A stretch of DNA of 22,740 nt from Sulfidibacterium sp964588415 (GCA_964588415.1 CAZPPK010000035.1:1-22740), one strand, 5' to 3'; positions 1 to 8,273 are shown, numbered from the stretch's first letter. The notes: generated by a model from the sequence alone, not told the origin. Program-made: numbers and translations.

Positions 1-73
1 ATTAGAGTTGATTATTAACACTTTAACCGCTTGTTAAGGAGCGACTAATTAGGCTATGTAAAAATCTATGCTT

Positions 74-1147
74 TTACAATCTCATTAATTTTTTACTTCT
101 TCCTTTATCCTGTTCAATCAATATTCCCTTCCCCGTTTTCACATATACGATCGGGGTCATCTTTTGTAAAATTGAGAGTGCTTGCTGAAGCGTTTCTTTT
201 TTAAAACTTACAGTGTACAAGTATGACTTAATACTATCATCATGAATACAAATATTTACATTATACCACCTATTCAAGCGCTTAACAACTTCAGTCAGGG
301 GCGTTTTTTTAAAAACAAGGCGCCCCTTCATCCAGGATGTAAATTGTTTTGTATCGACCTCTTGGACTCCTATTTTGTTTGATGACCTTTCGTAAATGGC
401 ACGTTCACCAGGTTCCAGGATGGCATTCAAAGAACCTGAACTGTTATCGTTGGTAACATGAATACTTACTTTTCCACGTACCAAAACTGTTTGAATTGAA
501 TTATTATCAGGATATGCATTTACATCGAAAGCTGTTCCAAGAACTCTTACAGAGAAGTTGTTCGCCACAACAACGAAAGGCTTTTTTTTATTTTTAGTAA
601 CATCGAAAAAAGCTTCACCTGTAAGAAAAACCTTTCTAATCTTTCTTCCCATTTTTACTGGGTACCGCAAAGTACTCTCAGAATTGAGCCAGACACGGGT
701 TCCATCAGCCAGGATAACTTTTTCCTTCTTTCCTTTTGGAACTACAGTCTTTATATAAGAGATTTTTTCAGGGGAAGGTCTATAAAATGCGAAGTAACTT
801 CCTGCAAGGATTGCGATTGGGAACAGAATTACTGCAGCATATTTTAAATATTTCCTATTAAAAAGAGTATTTTTCTTCTCTTCAGGCCTTTCCATTCTAA
901 AATCATGTCCTCTTTTTTCCGTTTCATGCCCATTGATCTTCTTTTTGATTTCTTCAAAAATTCTCTGTTGATCAAAGCGAACCGGGTAGTTCTGTTGCTT
1001 ATTTTCCCAAAGCCTATCCATTTCTTCCTGAATTTCATCGGCTGCTTCAGGATGATTTATCCATTCAAAAAGCTGAATTAACTCATCATCATTTAACTGA
1101 TGTTTGTAAAACTTAATTAATAGCCCGGTTTTTCCTTCATTTGACAT
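74..1147 (-). CDS. FecR-family anti-sigma factor
   Basis: This is an inner-membrane anti-sigma factor of the FecR type, which holds or activates an ECF sigma factor in response to an outer-membrane receptor. The 357 residues show a cytoplasmic N-terminal part (about 1-100), one membrane segment (about 101-122, hydrophobic, after NRKYLKY), a periplasmic FecR domain (about 132-230, with ADGTRVWLNSES, LTGEAFFDV, VLGTAFDVNAY and LEPGERA) and a C-terminal DUF4974 domain (about 277-345). The length is normal for the family and no damage is visible. Its usual partner, an ECF sigma gene directly upstream, is missing. Upstream lie a palindromic repeat and the GH13 gene, while the only sigma gene in view is 10 kb away at the other end of the PUL. 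The leader matches a block beside that sigma gene. It may instead belong to a locus left of the window. Confidence 0.93.
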   Translation of the reverse strand: MSNEGKTGLLIKFYKHQLNDDELIQLFEWINHPEAADEIQEEMDRLWENKQQNYPVRFDQQRIFEEIKKKINGHETEKRGHDFRMERPEEKKNTLFNRKYLKYAAVILFPIAILAGSYFAFYRPSPEKISYIKTVVPKGKKEKVILADGTRVWLNSESTLRYPVKMGRKIRKVFLTGEAFFDVTKNKKKPFVVVANNFSVRVLGTAFDVNAYPDNNSIQTVLVRGKVSIHVTNDNSSGSLNAILEPGERAIYERSSNKIGVQEVDTKQFTSWMKGRLVFKKTPLTEVVKRLNRWYNVNICIHDDSIKSYLYTVSFKKETLQQALSILQKMTPIVYVKTGKGILIEQDKGRSKKLMRL

Positions 1148-1188
1148 CTTTAGTTCTTTCTTAATATAAATACACTTTAGTAATCAAG

Positions 1189-1220
1189 ATTCTATACCCA
1201 GTCAGTAAATATTTTTAACA
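1189..1220 (-). promoter_or_regulatory. Putative ECF-sigma promoter of fecR, copy A
   Basis: Read on the minus strand, this is TGTTAAAAATATTT, a 6-base spacer, then TGGGTATAGAAT, ending 41 bases before the fecR start. The same two blocks with the same spacer occur at 11683-11714 in front of the fecR-like fragment next to the sigma gene. Similarity continues for about 100 bases around them. A conserved bipartite block before an anti-sigma gene fits an ECF-dependent promoter. The assignment of -35 and -10 parts is inference. Confidence 0.55.
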
Positions 1221-1287
1221 AATCTAAAAAAACTCTTTAAATTATATACTTAAACTTGAACATCATAAATAATTACGATTTCCAGAT

Positions 1288-1320
1288 ACTGAAAGGAACC
1301 CATCGGTACCGTTTTTCAGT
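1288..1320. other. Hairpin-forming inverted repeat upstream of fecR
   Basis: ACTGAAA (1288-1294) pairs with TTTCAGT (1314-1320). Inside it, GGAACC and GGTACC can pair with one mismatch around a CATC loop. It has no T-run on either side, so it is not an ordinary terminator. It lies 68 bases upstream of the putative fecR promoter block, and its role is unknown. Confidence 0.4.
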
Positions 1321-1432
1321 GAGTTGAATTAAGAAACTAACAAAACAGCATCATAATATGAAAGTCAAACAACCAATAATCGTATACGACCAGGTTTATT
1401 TCTTTTATAGGAAAAAAGATTCCATAATAATC

Positions 1433-1473
1433 ACATTTGAGTATTGCCTATCGACGCTCAAATGTTCTTTTTT
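1433..1473 (+). terminator. Terminator-like hairpin on the plus strand
   Basis: ACATTTGAG (1433-1441) and CTCAAATGT (1457-1465) form a perfect 9 bp stem with a 15-base loop, followed on the plus strand by TCTTTTTT. No plus-strand gene lies to its left. It may end an antisense or non-coding transcript running against fecR, or the hairpin may serve another purpose on the minus strand, where no T-run follows. Confidence 0.45.
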
Positions 1474-1480
1474 AATATTT

Positions 1481-1550
1481 GAGTCCGGTCTAAAAAGGTC
1501 TTGATTTGATCTTCATTATTTGCACAAATTTACCTTTTTAGACCGGACTC
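1481..1550. repeat. Short copy (70 bp) of a palindromic MITE-like element
   Basis: The ends are perfect 19 bp inverted repeats: GAGTCCGGTCTAAAAAGGT at 1481-1499 and its complement at 1532-1550. Read on the minus strand, the whole element matches the two arms of the 153 bp element at 17357-17509, with about 83 bp of interior missing and a few base changes. It lies 14 bp beyond the GH13 stop codon, so it would fold at the 3' end of the PUL transcript. No target-site duplication is evident and it has no coding capacity. Confidence 0.85.
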
Positions 1551-1564
1551 CTATTTTGTTTCTG

Positions 1565-3319
1565 TCAAAGTTTGAAAACTACAGCTTCATAAGGTCGCAA
1601 CATAAAATTCTTTATGTTTTCAGCAGTAGGTCCAGAAGTATAATTATCAATAAGTACTCTTGCTTTGTGCATATCAAAAGAAAGGTTTGCAGACGCATTA
1701 TGATTTGAAAAATTCAAAAGAACAAGAAATTTTTCTCCATTCATTTTACGGGTATAGGAATAAACATTAGGATTTTCTTTATCCAGAAGCGTATATTTCC
1801 CATAAACCAAAATCAGATTTTCTTTTCTTAACTTAATAATTTTTTTGAAGTAATTTAATACTGAATTTGGGTTCTTCTCTTCAGTAGCAACATTTATGGT
1901 CTTGAAATTCGGATTCACTTTTATCCAAGGATGCCCCGTGGTAAATCCGGCATTACGTGTAGTATCCCACTGAAAAGGGGTACGTGCATTATCCCTTGCC
2001 ACCAATTTTTCTTTATCCAAAAATTTCTGGATATTTCCGCCGGTTTCTTTCAAATGTTTATATGCATTGAGCGTTTCAATATCCCGGTAATCCTTGATGC
2101 TATCAAATTTGATATTTGTCATACCCAGTTCATCCCCATTATAATAAAATGGAGTTGCGTGCATTGTCATGAGGAAAGTAGTTAGCATTTTAGAAGATAA
2201 AGCGCGGTATTTTGGAGAATCATTTCCCCAATGGGTAACCATCCTGGGTTTGTCGTGATTTCCAAGCCAAATGGTCCCCCACCCTTTATCATCAATGACA
2301 GAATCCCATTTGGTGTAAATTTCTTTAAAGGCTACAAGATTAAAACTTGGGGTTCCTGGCATTCTTTTAAGGCCCATAGCCTCAAAGTTATAAAGCATGT
2401 CTAACTCATGACGTGAAGGATTAACAAAATTAAGTACTTCATTTGAAGTAACGCCTGCCCCTTCGGCAACAGTCATGATGTTGTATTTACTGAGAACTTC
2501 TTTATTCATCTCTTTCAGATATTCATGCAAATGCGGCCCATTTGCATAATAATCTATAAAATTACCATGATATTTTGCAGGTAATTTTGGGAAAGTAGTG
2601 TCCTTTGAAATAAACGGAATCACATCCATTCTAAAGCCATCAATACCTTTATTAAGCCAAAAACGCATCATCTTATAAATAGCCTGACGGACTTTGGGAT
2701 TTTCCCAATTTAAATCCGGCTGCGAACGGGCAAAGTAATGTAGATAGTAAGCGTTTGTTTTTGCATCATACCTCCAGGCGTTATGATCTACATCAAAATA
2801 GCTCCATCTTTTGGCGGGTTTCCCTTTTTCAGCAGGCCACCAATGATAAAAGTTTCGATATGGATTGGTCCTTGAACTTCTGGATTGTTTGAACCATTCA
2901 TTATCACTACTGGTATGGTTAACAACAAGGTCAAGTACAAGTTTTAATCCCCTTTTGTGCATTTCTGCCAAAAGTGTGTCAAAATCTTGCATGGTGCCAA
3001 ATTGCTTCATTATCTTGTAATAGTCACTTATGTCGTAACCATTATCACGGTTGGGGGAAGCAAAAATCGGGTTTAACCAAATTACATTCACACCCAAGCT
3101 TTTAACATAGTCGAGTTTGGATGTAATCCCTTTTAAATCTCCTACACCATCGCCATTGCTATCTTTAAAACTTCTAGGATAAATTTGGTACACAACGGCT
3201 TCTTTCCACCATTTTCGGCCAGGGATCGTCTTGTTTTTCTTTGTCTGAGTCTGACAAGAGCCGATCGTAACGATTAGCGCCATTACGATAATAACTTTGA
3301 TCAATTTTAATGTTTTCAT
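1565..3319 (-). CDS. GH13 alpha-glucosidase lipoprotein, oligo-1,6-glucosidase-like
   Basis: This is a retaining alpha-glucosidase of family GH13, probably cleaving alpha-1,6-linked glucose from short oligosaccharides. The four GH13 regions are present: DLVVNHTS (about 130-137), GFRMDVIPF with nucleophile D232, VAEGAG with acid/base E286, and LGNHDKPR with D356. The QPDLN signature (200-204) and the metal-binding loop DSNGDGVGDLKG (53-64) match the oligo-1,6-glucosidase group (GH13_31-like). Valine right after D232 is typical of alpha-1,6-active members, where alpha-1,4 enzymes often have threonine. The N-terminus is a lipoprotein signal with lipobox IGSC (C22). Lysines rather than acidic residues follow the cysteine, arguing for a periplasm-facing rather than surface location. 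The gene is last of the susC-to-GH13 series, 26 bp after GH65. Exact linkage preference is inferred. Confidence 0.93.
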   Translation of the reverse strand: MKTLKLIKVIIVMALIVTIGSCQTQTKKNKTIPGRKWWKEAVVYQIYPRSFKDSNGDGVGDLKGITSKLDYVKSLGVNVIWLNPIFASPNRDNGYDISDYYKIMKQFGTMQDFDTLLAEMHKRGLKLVLDLVVNHTSSDNEWFKQSRSSRTNPYRNFYHWWPAEKGKPAKRWSYFDVDHNAWRYDAKTNAYYLHYFARSQPDLNWENPKVRQAIYKMMRFWLNKGIDGFRMDVIPFISKDTTFPKLPAKYHGNFIDYYANGPHLHEYLKEMNKEVLSKYNIMTVAEGAGVTSNEVLNFVNPSRHELDMLYNFEAMGLKRMPGTPSFNLVAFKEIYTKWDSVIDDKGWGTIWLGNHDKPRMVTHWGNDSPKYRALSSKMLTTFLMTMHATPFYYNGDELGMTNIKFDSIKDYRDIETLNAYKHLKETGGNIQKFLDKEKLVARDNARTPFQWDTTRNAGFTTGHPWIKVNPNFKTINVATEEKNPNSVLNYFKKIIKLRKENLILVYGKYTLLDKENPNVYSYTRKMNGEKFLVLLNFSNHNASANLSFDMHKARVLIDNYTSGPTAENIKNFMLRPYEAVVFKL

Positions 3320-3345
3320 ACTAAAATATTTTTACTAACTAAAAA

Positions 3346-5397
3346 TTACCGAGTAATATAATAAGTCTTTTTATTAGGCCCAACTCCTTTGATCGTGAGA
3401 CTTTTCCACTGCTTTGGCAAACAAGGCCTTCCTTGAATAATTCCGCTATTTGTAAGTTCTAATCCCCCAAATCCAAATATAACAGCCTGCAACATACCGC
3501 CTGCGCCAGTTGCAAAATATGGGTTATCACCAGTGGCTGATTCGGAAAGTACGCCGAAAGGGGGTCGTTTATTTGGAATGTATGCTTTTTGAAACAAATC
3601 AAATGCTTTCTTGCTATTACCTAACCGCGCATGTAATATGGAGAGAACGGAATATCCCATCGCCGGCCCTTCTTTTGAAATTTTAGGTTCATAATATTTC
3701 AGATCTCTGATTATCTGAGCAGTATCCCGGACTATTCCCAAAGGATAAGCGAGCAGATTAACATCTGCCTGTTTAATGATTTGGCCATGATACGTTGAGT
3801 TTTCTTTTGTAACACCATCTGGGAAATAATAAAACCTAAGTCCTTTGGCCACTTTCTGCCAAACAGGGTCAGGAGTAATGCTAAGTACTTTTGCAGCCTG
3901 AGTAGCATATTCCAAAACACATTGAACAGAACCATTGGTAAAAGCATTATCATTAATATTTTGCAAAAATTCATCGGCGCCCACTACATTATTGATAGAA
4001 TAACTACCATCATCATTTTTTGTAGCACGGCTTACCCAAAAATCTGCCACTTTTTTAAGAAGCGGAAAACCTTCATTTTTTAACCACTTCCTGTTATGGG
4101 TTATCCGGTAATAATTCCAGAAAGCGATACCGACGTCAGCGGTAATGTGTTGCTCAAAAGTCCCGGTTAACGCCCAAACCGGGCAAGCCTCTTCGCCCGT
4201 ATTATCAGACTCCCATGGAAACATAGCTCCGCGGTAACCAAAATCAGTAGCTTTCTGCTCTGCCTTTTTCAAGCGGTCAAAGCGGTAATTCAGCATGGAA
4301 CGTGCAATACCCTGATTTAATAAAAGCAAAGGAGGATACATCCACAATTCGGCATCCCAAAAAATATGACCATTATATCCTTGAGAGGACAAACCCATTG
4401 GAGGAATACTCAGGTTTGAATTGGTACGGGAAAAGGAATACAAATTATATAAAGCAAGCCTGATATCGCGTTGCGACTGAAGGTCTCCCTTAACAACGAT
4501 ATCTCCTTTCCATAATTTTGCCCAAAGTTTCTTGTGTTTGGCAATTACGGCACCTTCATTTCCCTGCATGATAAAAATGACCATCCTTGCTGATTCGCTT
4601 AAAGGATCATCGAAATCCTGCGTTGTGCAGATGGCTCCGGCCCAACCGAAACTGTAGCTTTCACCTTTTATAAGCTTTTTGTTAAAAGTCAGTTCATTAT
4701 CATATCTCGAGATTAGTGTATGATGTAATTCCGGACGTTTTCCCTTAAAAATAAAAGAAGCTGTTGAAGCGAGGAGATATTTCCCAAAAGGACTTTCAGC
4801 TGTAGTTTGCAATAAAGGCATTTGATTTTCTAAATCCACATATACTTTATACGTATTGGAAGGATTTTTATCTTCGGAAGGACAAAGAATTTTACCGGCT
4901 ACGTTAACCATAATATCTTTTAAAGATTTTATGCTGACCGTCATAATACCGGCATAAGGCATGCCCCTTAAAGCATAAATAGTATAAGCAATCTTAGCTT
5001 TCTTATCAAAATCGAAAGTCGTAGTTAAAGAGGCTTCTTTCAGGTTAAGTACCTGTTTCCAGTTTGAAATATTTGTTTCATTCACCTTAACTCCATCAAT
5101 AGTTATACTAATATTGGCAAAATTGATACCTCTCAATATTTTGCTAACTCCGCGTATTGATCCTTTATCATAGACATTATTTAAAATAATGGAGCTAACA
5201 GTAAAAGGTTTCTTTGAAGGTAATAATCCAATGCGCCCGTTAGCAAGTGCAATTCCGGCATAATTTAATGTGTCGGTAGCAGTAATTTGCCATGGAGAGT
5301 TGTCCACTCCCTGAGCTACCACAGATTGAAATGAAAAATTCATCAATAATAGAAATGAAAAACCAAATATTAAAGCTTGAAGTTTATAACGTTTCAT
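3346..5397 (-). CDS. GH65 glycoside hydrolase, kojibiose hydrolase/acid trehalase-like
   Basis: This is a secreted GH65 enzyme, 683 residues, with a signal peptide ending near VVAQ (about residue 29), an N-terminal beta-sandwich (about 35-290) and an (alpha/alpha)6 barrel. Family motifs are GYNGHIFWDAELWMYP (340-355), GYRGAMFPWES (387-397), GADEF with the predicted general acid E476, and KQADVNLLAYP (542-552). Most bacterial GH65 members are cytoplasmic phosphorylases. The phosphorylase phosphate-binding histidine/serine motif is replaced here by KEGPAMGYS, as in the hydrolase branch (acid trehalase, collagen glucosylgalactosylhydroxylysine glucosidase). E619 in LSESATGD lies about 143 residues after E476 and is a good candidate general base. 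A Flavobacterium johnsoniae GH65 kojibiose hydrolase is known from a dextran locus. I infer removal of alpha-1,2-linked glucose in the periplasm; trehalose or nigerose remain possible. Confidence 0.85.
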   Translation of the reverse strand: MKRYKLQALIFGFSFLLLMNFSFQSVVAQGVDNSPWQITATDTLNYAGIALANGRIGLLPSKKPFTVSSIILNNVYDKGSIRGVSKILRGINFANISITIDGVKVNETNISNWKQVLNLKEASLTTTFDFDKKAKIAYTIYALRGMPYAGIMTVSIKSLKDIMVNVAGKILCPSEDKNPSNTYKVYVDLENQMPLLQTTAESPFGKYLLASTASFIFKGKRPELHHTLISRYDNELTFNKKLIKGESYSFGWAGAICTTQDFDDPLSESARMVIFIMQGNEGAVIAKHKKLWAKLWKGDIVVKGDLQSQRDIRLALYNLYSFSRTNSNLSIPPMGLSSQGYNGHIFWDAELWMYPPLLLLNQGIARSMLNYRFDRLKKAEQKATDFGYRGAMFPWESDNTGEEACPVWALTGTFEQHITADVGIAFWNYYRITHNRKWLKNEGFPLLKKVADFWVSRATKNDDGSYSINNVVGADEFLQNINDNAFTNGSVQCVLEYATQAAKVLSITPDPVWQKVAKGLRFYYFPDGVTKENSTYHGQIIKQADVNLLAYPLGIVRDTAQIIRDLKYYEPKISKEGPAMGYSVLSILHARLGNSKKAFDLFQKAYIPNKRPPFGVLSESATGDNPYFATGAGGMLQAVIFGFGGLELTNSGIIQGRPCLPKQWKSLTIKGVGPNKKTYYITR

Positions 5398-5429
5398 AAT
5401 ACTTAATTTTTCCTCAAAAATAGTTCAGA

Positions 5430-6590
5430 TTATTTTGAAGGAGTATATACTGCAACAGCAATTTTAGTATCTGCAGTACCGTAATAGAGGAACCACTTAC
5501 TCTTAAAATAAGCCAATCCTTCAACAAAACAAACATTATTTACCTGTCCTGTAATTTCATAAGGTTTATCGGGTTTAATGAAATAGCTCTTAGTACGGTC
5601 GATCAGTTTTTTTGGATTATTTATATCAAATAAAGCTTGTCCGGCGGCATAAGTTCCGGCAGGCAAGGTGGAATCTCCAAATTCTTTACTATTCTTACTA
5701 TTGTAAATTAGTAAAATGCCTTTTCCCGTGATCATTGCCAAAGGTCCTGGCTCTACCAATTCGCTATCGAATTTACCCTTTCTCGGTTTAAGAGCGGCAA
5801 AAAGAGTTGCTTTACCATATCTGTTATCAACATTTTGAGAAGTATCCGGATCACTTTTTTCAACTGGTGTCCAATTAATGAGATCATCCGAATAAGCCAG
5901 ATAAATATTGGTATCTCCAAAATACATCCAGTATTTTCCATTAATCTTGGTGGCAACAAATTTATTTCCAACAAGACGGCACACTATGGCTCCTGACTTA
6001 GTAAAAATACTGAAATATTTACCATGATAAGCCTTTCTAAAGACAGACCCGTATTTTTCCCAATGGAAAAGATCTGTGGATGTTGCGATAAAAAGTCTTG
6101 TTCTGATACCATTCCACGCCGTGTAGGTCATAAAATAAGTTCCTTTATCGTTTTGCACTACCCGCGGATCTTCGCAACCTCCCGGCCATTCATACGTTTT
6201 TAACGTATCATTTCCCGGAAATAAAATTGGTTTAGGATATCGTTTAAAGGTGGTTCCGCTATTGCTCACAGCCAAACCAATACGTGATGTGCCTGCTAAT
6301 CTTCCAATACTATCTTCAGCCCTATAAATCAAATATACTTTTCCATCTCTTACGATTGCAGAAGGGTTAAAGACATCTTTTGCTTCCCATTTCACCTGTG
6401 ACTTTAACACTGGTCCGTAAAAAGAAACACTGTCGATTGGACCCATAATGGGATTTACCGAATCAACTTTAACAAAAGGGCCTAATGTCCATGATTTATT
6501 TGAATTTCTGTGGTTTTGGGAGCACCCAAATCCAATAAATAAAATTGAAAATACTAACAGCGCTTTCGGTAATAAAAACCTTTTCATCAT
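5430..6590 (-). CDS. GH130-family lipoprotein, hydrolase-like
   Basis: This is a five-bladed beta-propeller enzyme of family GH130, 386 residues. Recognisable motifs are FNPSAIVRDGKVYLIYRAED (74-93), GCEDPRV (138-144, with the catalytic aspartate D141), EPGPLA (280-285) and YYGTADTKIAVA (369-380). Known GH130 enzymes act on beta-mannosides, many as phosphorylases. Those have an IYHG-type motif whose histidine helps bind phosphate. Here the equivalent stretch reads IYNSKN (295-300), with asparagine at 297, which suggests a hydrolase or altered chemistry. A lipobox (FGC, C23) follows a hydrophobic signal. No acidic cluster follows the cysteine, so the protein is probably periplasm-facing. The start could be at either of two adjacent Met codons. 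It is the first enzyme gene after susD, behind a terminator-like hairpin. Its substrate beside two alpha-glucosidases is unclear. Confidence 0.82.
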   Translation of the reverse strand: MMKRFLLPKALLVFSILFIGFGCSQNHRNSNKSWTLGPFVKVDSVNPIMGPIDSVSFYGPVLKSQVKWEAKDVFNPSAIVRDGKVYLIYRAEDSIGRLAGTSRIGLAVSNSGTTFKRYPKPILFPGNDTLKTYEWPGGCEDPRVVQNDKGTYFMTYTAWNGIRTRLFIATSTDLFHWEKYGSVFRKAYHGKYFSIFTKSGAIVCRLVGNKFVATKINGKYWMYFGDTNIYLAYSDDLINWTPVEKSDPDTSQNVDNRYGKATLFAALKPRKGKFDSELVEPGPLAMITGKGILLIYNSKNSKEFGDSTLPAGTYAAGQALFDINNPKKLIDRTKSYFIKPDKPYEITGQVNNVCFVEGLAYFKSKWFLYYGTADTKIAVAVYTPSK

Positions 6591-6651
6591 TTTGTTTACT
6601 TTTATCTCACTAAAATAGAAACCTCATCTTGTAAATTGTAGAATTCAAACC

Positions 6652-6713
6652 AAAAAAAAAATCAATGGGATCACCAAACAAAACACGTTAGAATGTTGGA
6701 TGATCCCATGATT
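6652..6713 (-). terminator. Strong hairpin terminator/attenuator between susD and the enzyme genes
   Basis: TGGGATCA (6666-6673) pairs with TGATCCCA (6701-6708). The stem extends outward through A-T and, after a one-base bulge, four more pairs, giving about 13 bp. The loop contains further short complementary stretches. On the minus strand a run of ten T follows (complement of 6652-6661). It lies 22 bp past the susD stop and 62 bp before the GH130 start, so it should reduce enzyme mRNA relative to susCD mRNA. The A/T runs on both sides mean it could also work on the plus strand. Confidence 0.8.
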
Positions 6714-6734
6714 TTTTAATCTAATCCGTCAAAA

Positions 6735-8273
6735 TTAGTACCCCGGATTTTGAACCAGATTCGGGTTCACATCCAAAGCATTTTGAGGAATCGGAAAAAG
6801 ATCCGAAGTAGCCGGAGTAACTGGCTTTGTTCCGTACGCTTCATTATAATGGCCAAAGCGGATCATATCCTGACGGCGCTTGCCTTCCCAGTACAACTCA
6901 TAACCCCGTTCATTATAAATATCGTCAAGGGTTAAGGATGTTCTTGGCGTTGCATTGCGTTTTACGCGAATGGCATTTACATCAGCAAGGGCAGCACTGG
7001 TGTTGCCACTTCTGAATTCAGCTTCTGCACGCATCAAATAGACGTCAGAAATCCTAAATGTATAATAAATATTCCCTTCAGCGAATTGATTAGTAGTCTG
7101 TGGGTTTGGTGCGAATTTCACAACACGAATTCCCATGGCCTCAGAAGCATTAGTAAAGTTAACTGCCGGAGTAAAAATTAATGGTGCTCCCTGGCGTGTA
7201 GTCAGTGCAACTCCGGCAGGACTATACTGTTGCCCTACAAGGAAGCCCTGGTTGAAACCGCATACAGATTTAATACGGTCATCATATTTTCTCGAATCCG
7301 TTGCGTCAGTATTTTTCCACGTATTCCAGAATTTCTGGGTAATACATGCACCATTCCACAAACTGGTGTAGTTGCCAAACACCTGATTGTAGTGTAATGT
7401 ATAGTTAACCCAAACGCCACCATTTACATCGTAACTATCATTATGAATAGTCATAAAAATTCCTTCTTCGGTATCCGGGTTGTTATATTGAAACTGGGCC
7501 CAGTAATCAGGGGCAATAGTATAATCACCGGAATTAATTACATCGTTGCACTCTGTAATTACATCTGCCCAATCGGCAGTTCCTGTATAAACTTTCTGGT
7601 TCAGATAAACTTTAGCCAATAACGTTTGTGCTGCAGCTTTTGTAGCCCTGCCAAAAGGAAGTTGCGACTTGGTTTTCATTAAAGGAATAATCGCTTTTAA
7701 TTCCGTGATAAGCCATGTGGTTGCGGCAGTACGGCCCATAACTTTTGGAGGAACGGAAAAATTCTGATCATCTGCTTTCCTAAACGGAGTCTGTCCCCAA
7801 AAATCATTACAGAGATAAACATAATAGGCCCTCAAAAATCGTAATTCGATGATGTCCTCATTAATATTAGGAGAAGGAGGGAACTTTCCAAGGTAGTAAA
7901 TCCCAGTATTTGCCCGGCTCATTCCTTGCATAACGGTATTCCAAGAGCTGATGTCAATAGCATGTTGAGGAGTAACCTTGTGTAAATAAAAACCTGTCCA
8001 GCTACCATTATCATACCAGTCGGTCCCACGAGTTGGGACCTGAATTTCGTCTGTACCGGCTTCTTGTAATCCAAAAACATTCCAAAGATTATTTAGGGCT
8101 CTTAATGAAGCATAGGCCGGATTTACCAATCCCGGAGCATTGGTAGAATCCTTGATCAAACTCGTGTCTACAGATTCATCGAATATCTTTTCGTTAAGCT
8201 TAGTACACGAAACAACAGATATCATGAGAATTACAAATAGACTTTCAATTAATAAGTTATATTTTATTTTCAT
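6735..8273 (-). CDS. SusD/RagB-family glycan-binding lipoprotein
   Basis: This is the outer-membrane SusD-like lipoprotein that caps its SusC partner and helps capture glycans for import. The 512-residue length is typical. A lipoprotein signal ends at VVSC (C23). Familiar SusD features are the early PGLVNPAYASLR segment, the helical TPR-like core including LRAYYVYLCNDFWGQTPF, the C-terminal NERGYELYWEGKRRQDMIRFG segment, and the terminal FPIPQNALDVNPNLVQNPGY. It starts 20 bp after the susC stop, so the two are cotranscribed. Sequence alone does not give its glycan; the linked enzymes suggest an alpha-glucoside. Confidence 0.95.
   Translation of the reverse strand: MKIKYNLLIESLFVILMISVVSCTKLNEKIFDESVDTSLIKDSTNAPGLVNPAYASLRALNNLWNVFGLQEAGTDEIQVPTRGTDWYDNGSWTGFYLHKVTPQHAIDISSWNTVMQGMSRANTGIYYLGKFPPSPNINEDIIELRFLRAYYVYLCNDFWGQTPFRKADDQNFSVPPKVMGRTAATTWLITELKAIIPLMKTKSQLPFGRATKAAAQTLLAKVYLNQKVYTGTADWADVITECNDVINSGDYTIAPDYWAQFQYNNPDTEEGIFMTIHNDSYDVNGGVWVNYTLHYNQVFGNYTSLWNGACITQKFWNTWKNTDATDSRKYDDRIKSVCGFNQGFLVGQQYSPAGVALTTRQGAPLIFTPAVNFTNASEAMGIRVVKFAPNPQTTNQFAEGNIYYTFRISDVYLMRAEAEFRSGNTSAALADVNAIRVKRNATPRTSLTLDDIYNERGYELYWEGKRRQDMIRFGHYNEAYGTKPVTPATSDLFPIPQNALDVNPNLVQNPGY

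Noticed and set aside
1261..1480. Remnant of a second sigma gene upstream of the intact fecR
   Set aside because: Reading the minus strand I found no sequence like sigma region 4 and only short broken frames.
1520..1708. Plus-strand open frame of 62 codons starting in the short palindromic repeat
   Set aside because: It overlaps the end of the GH13 gene in antisense and has no family features.
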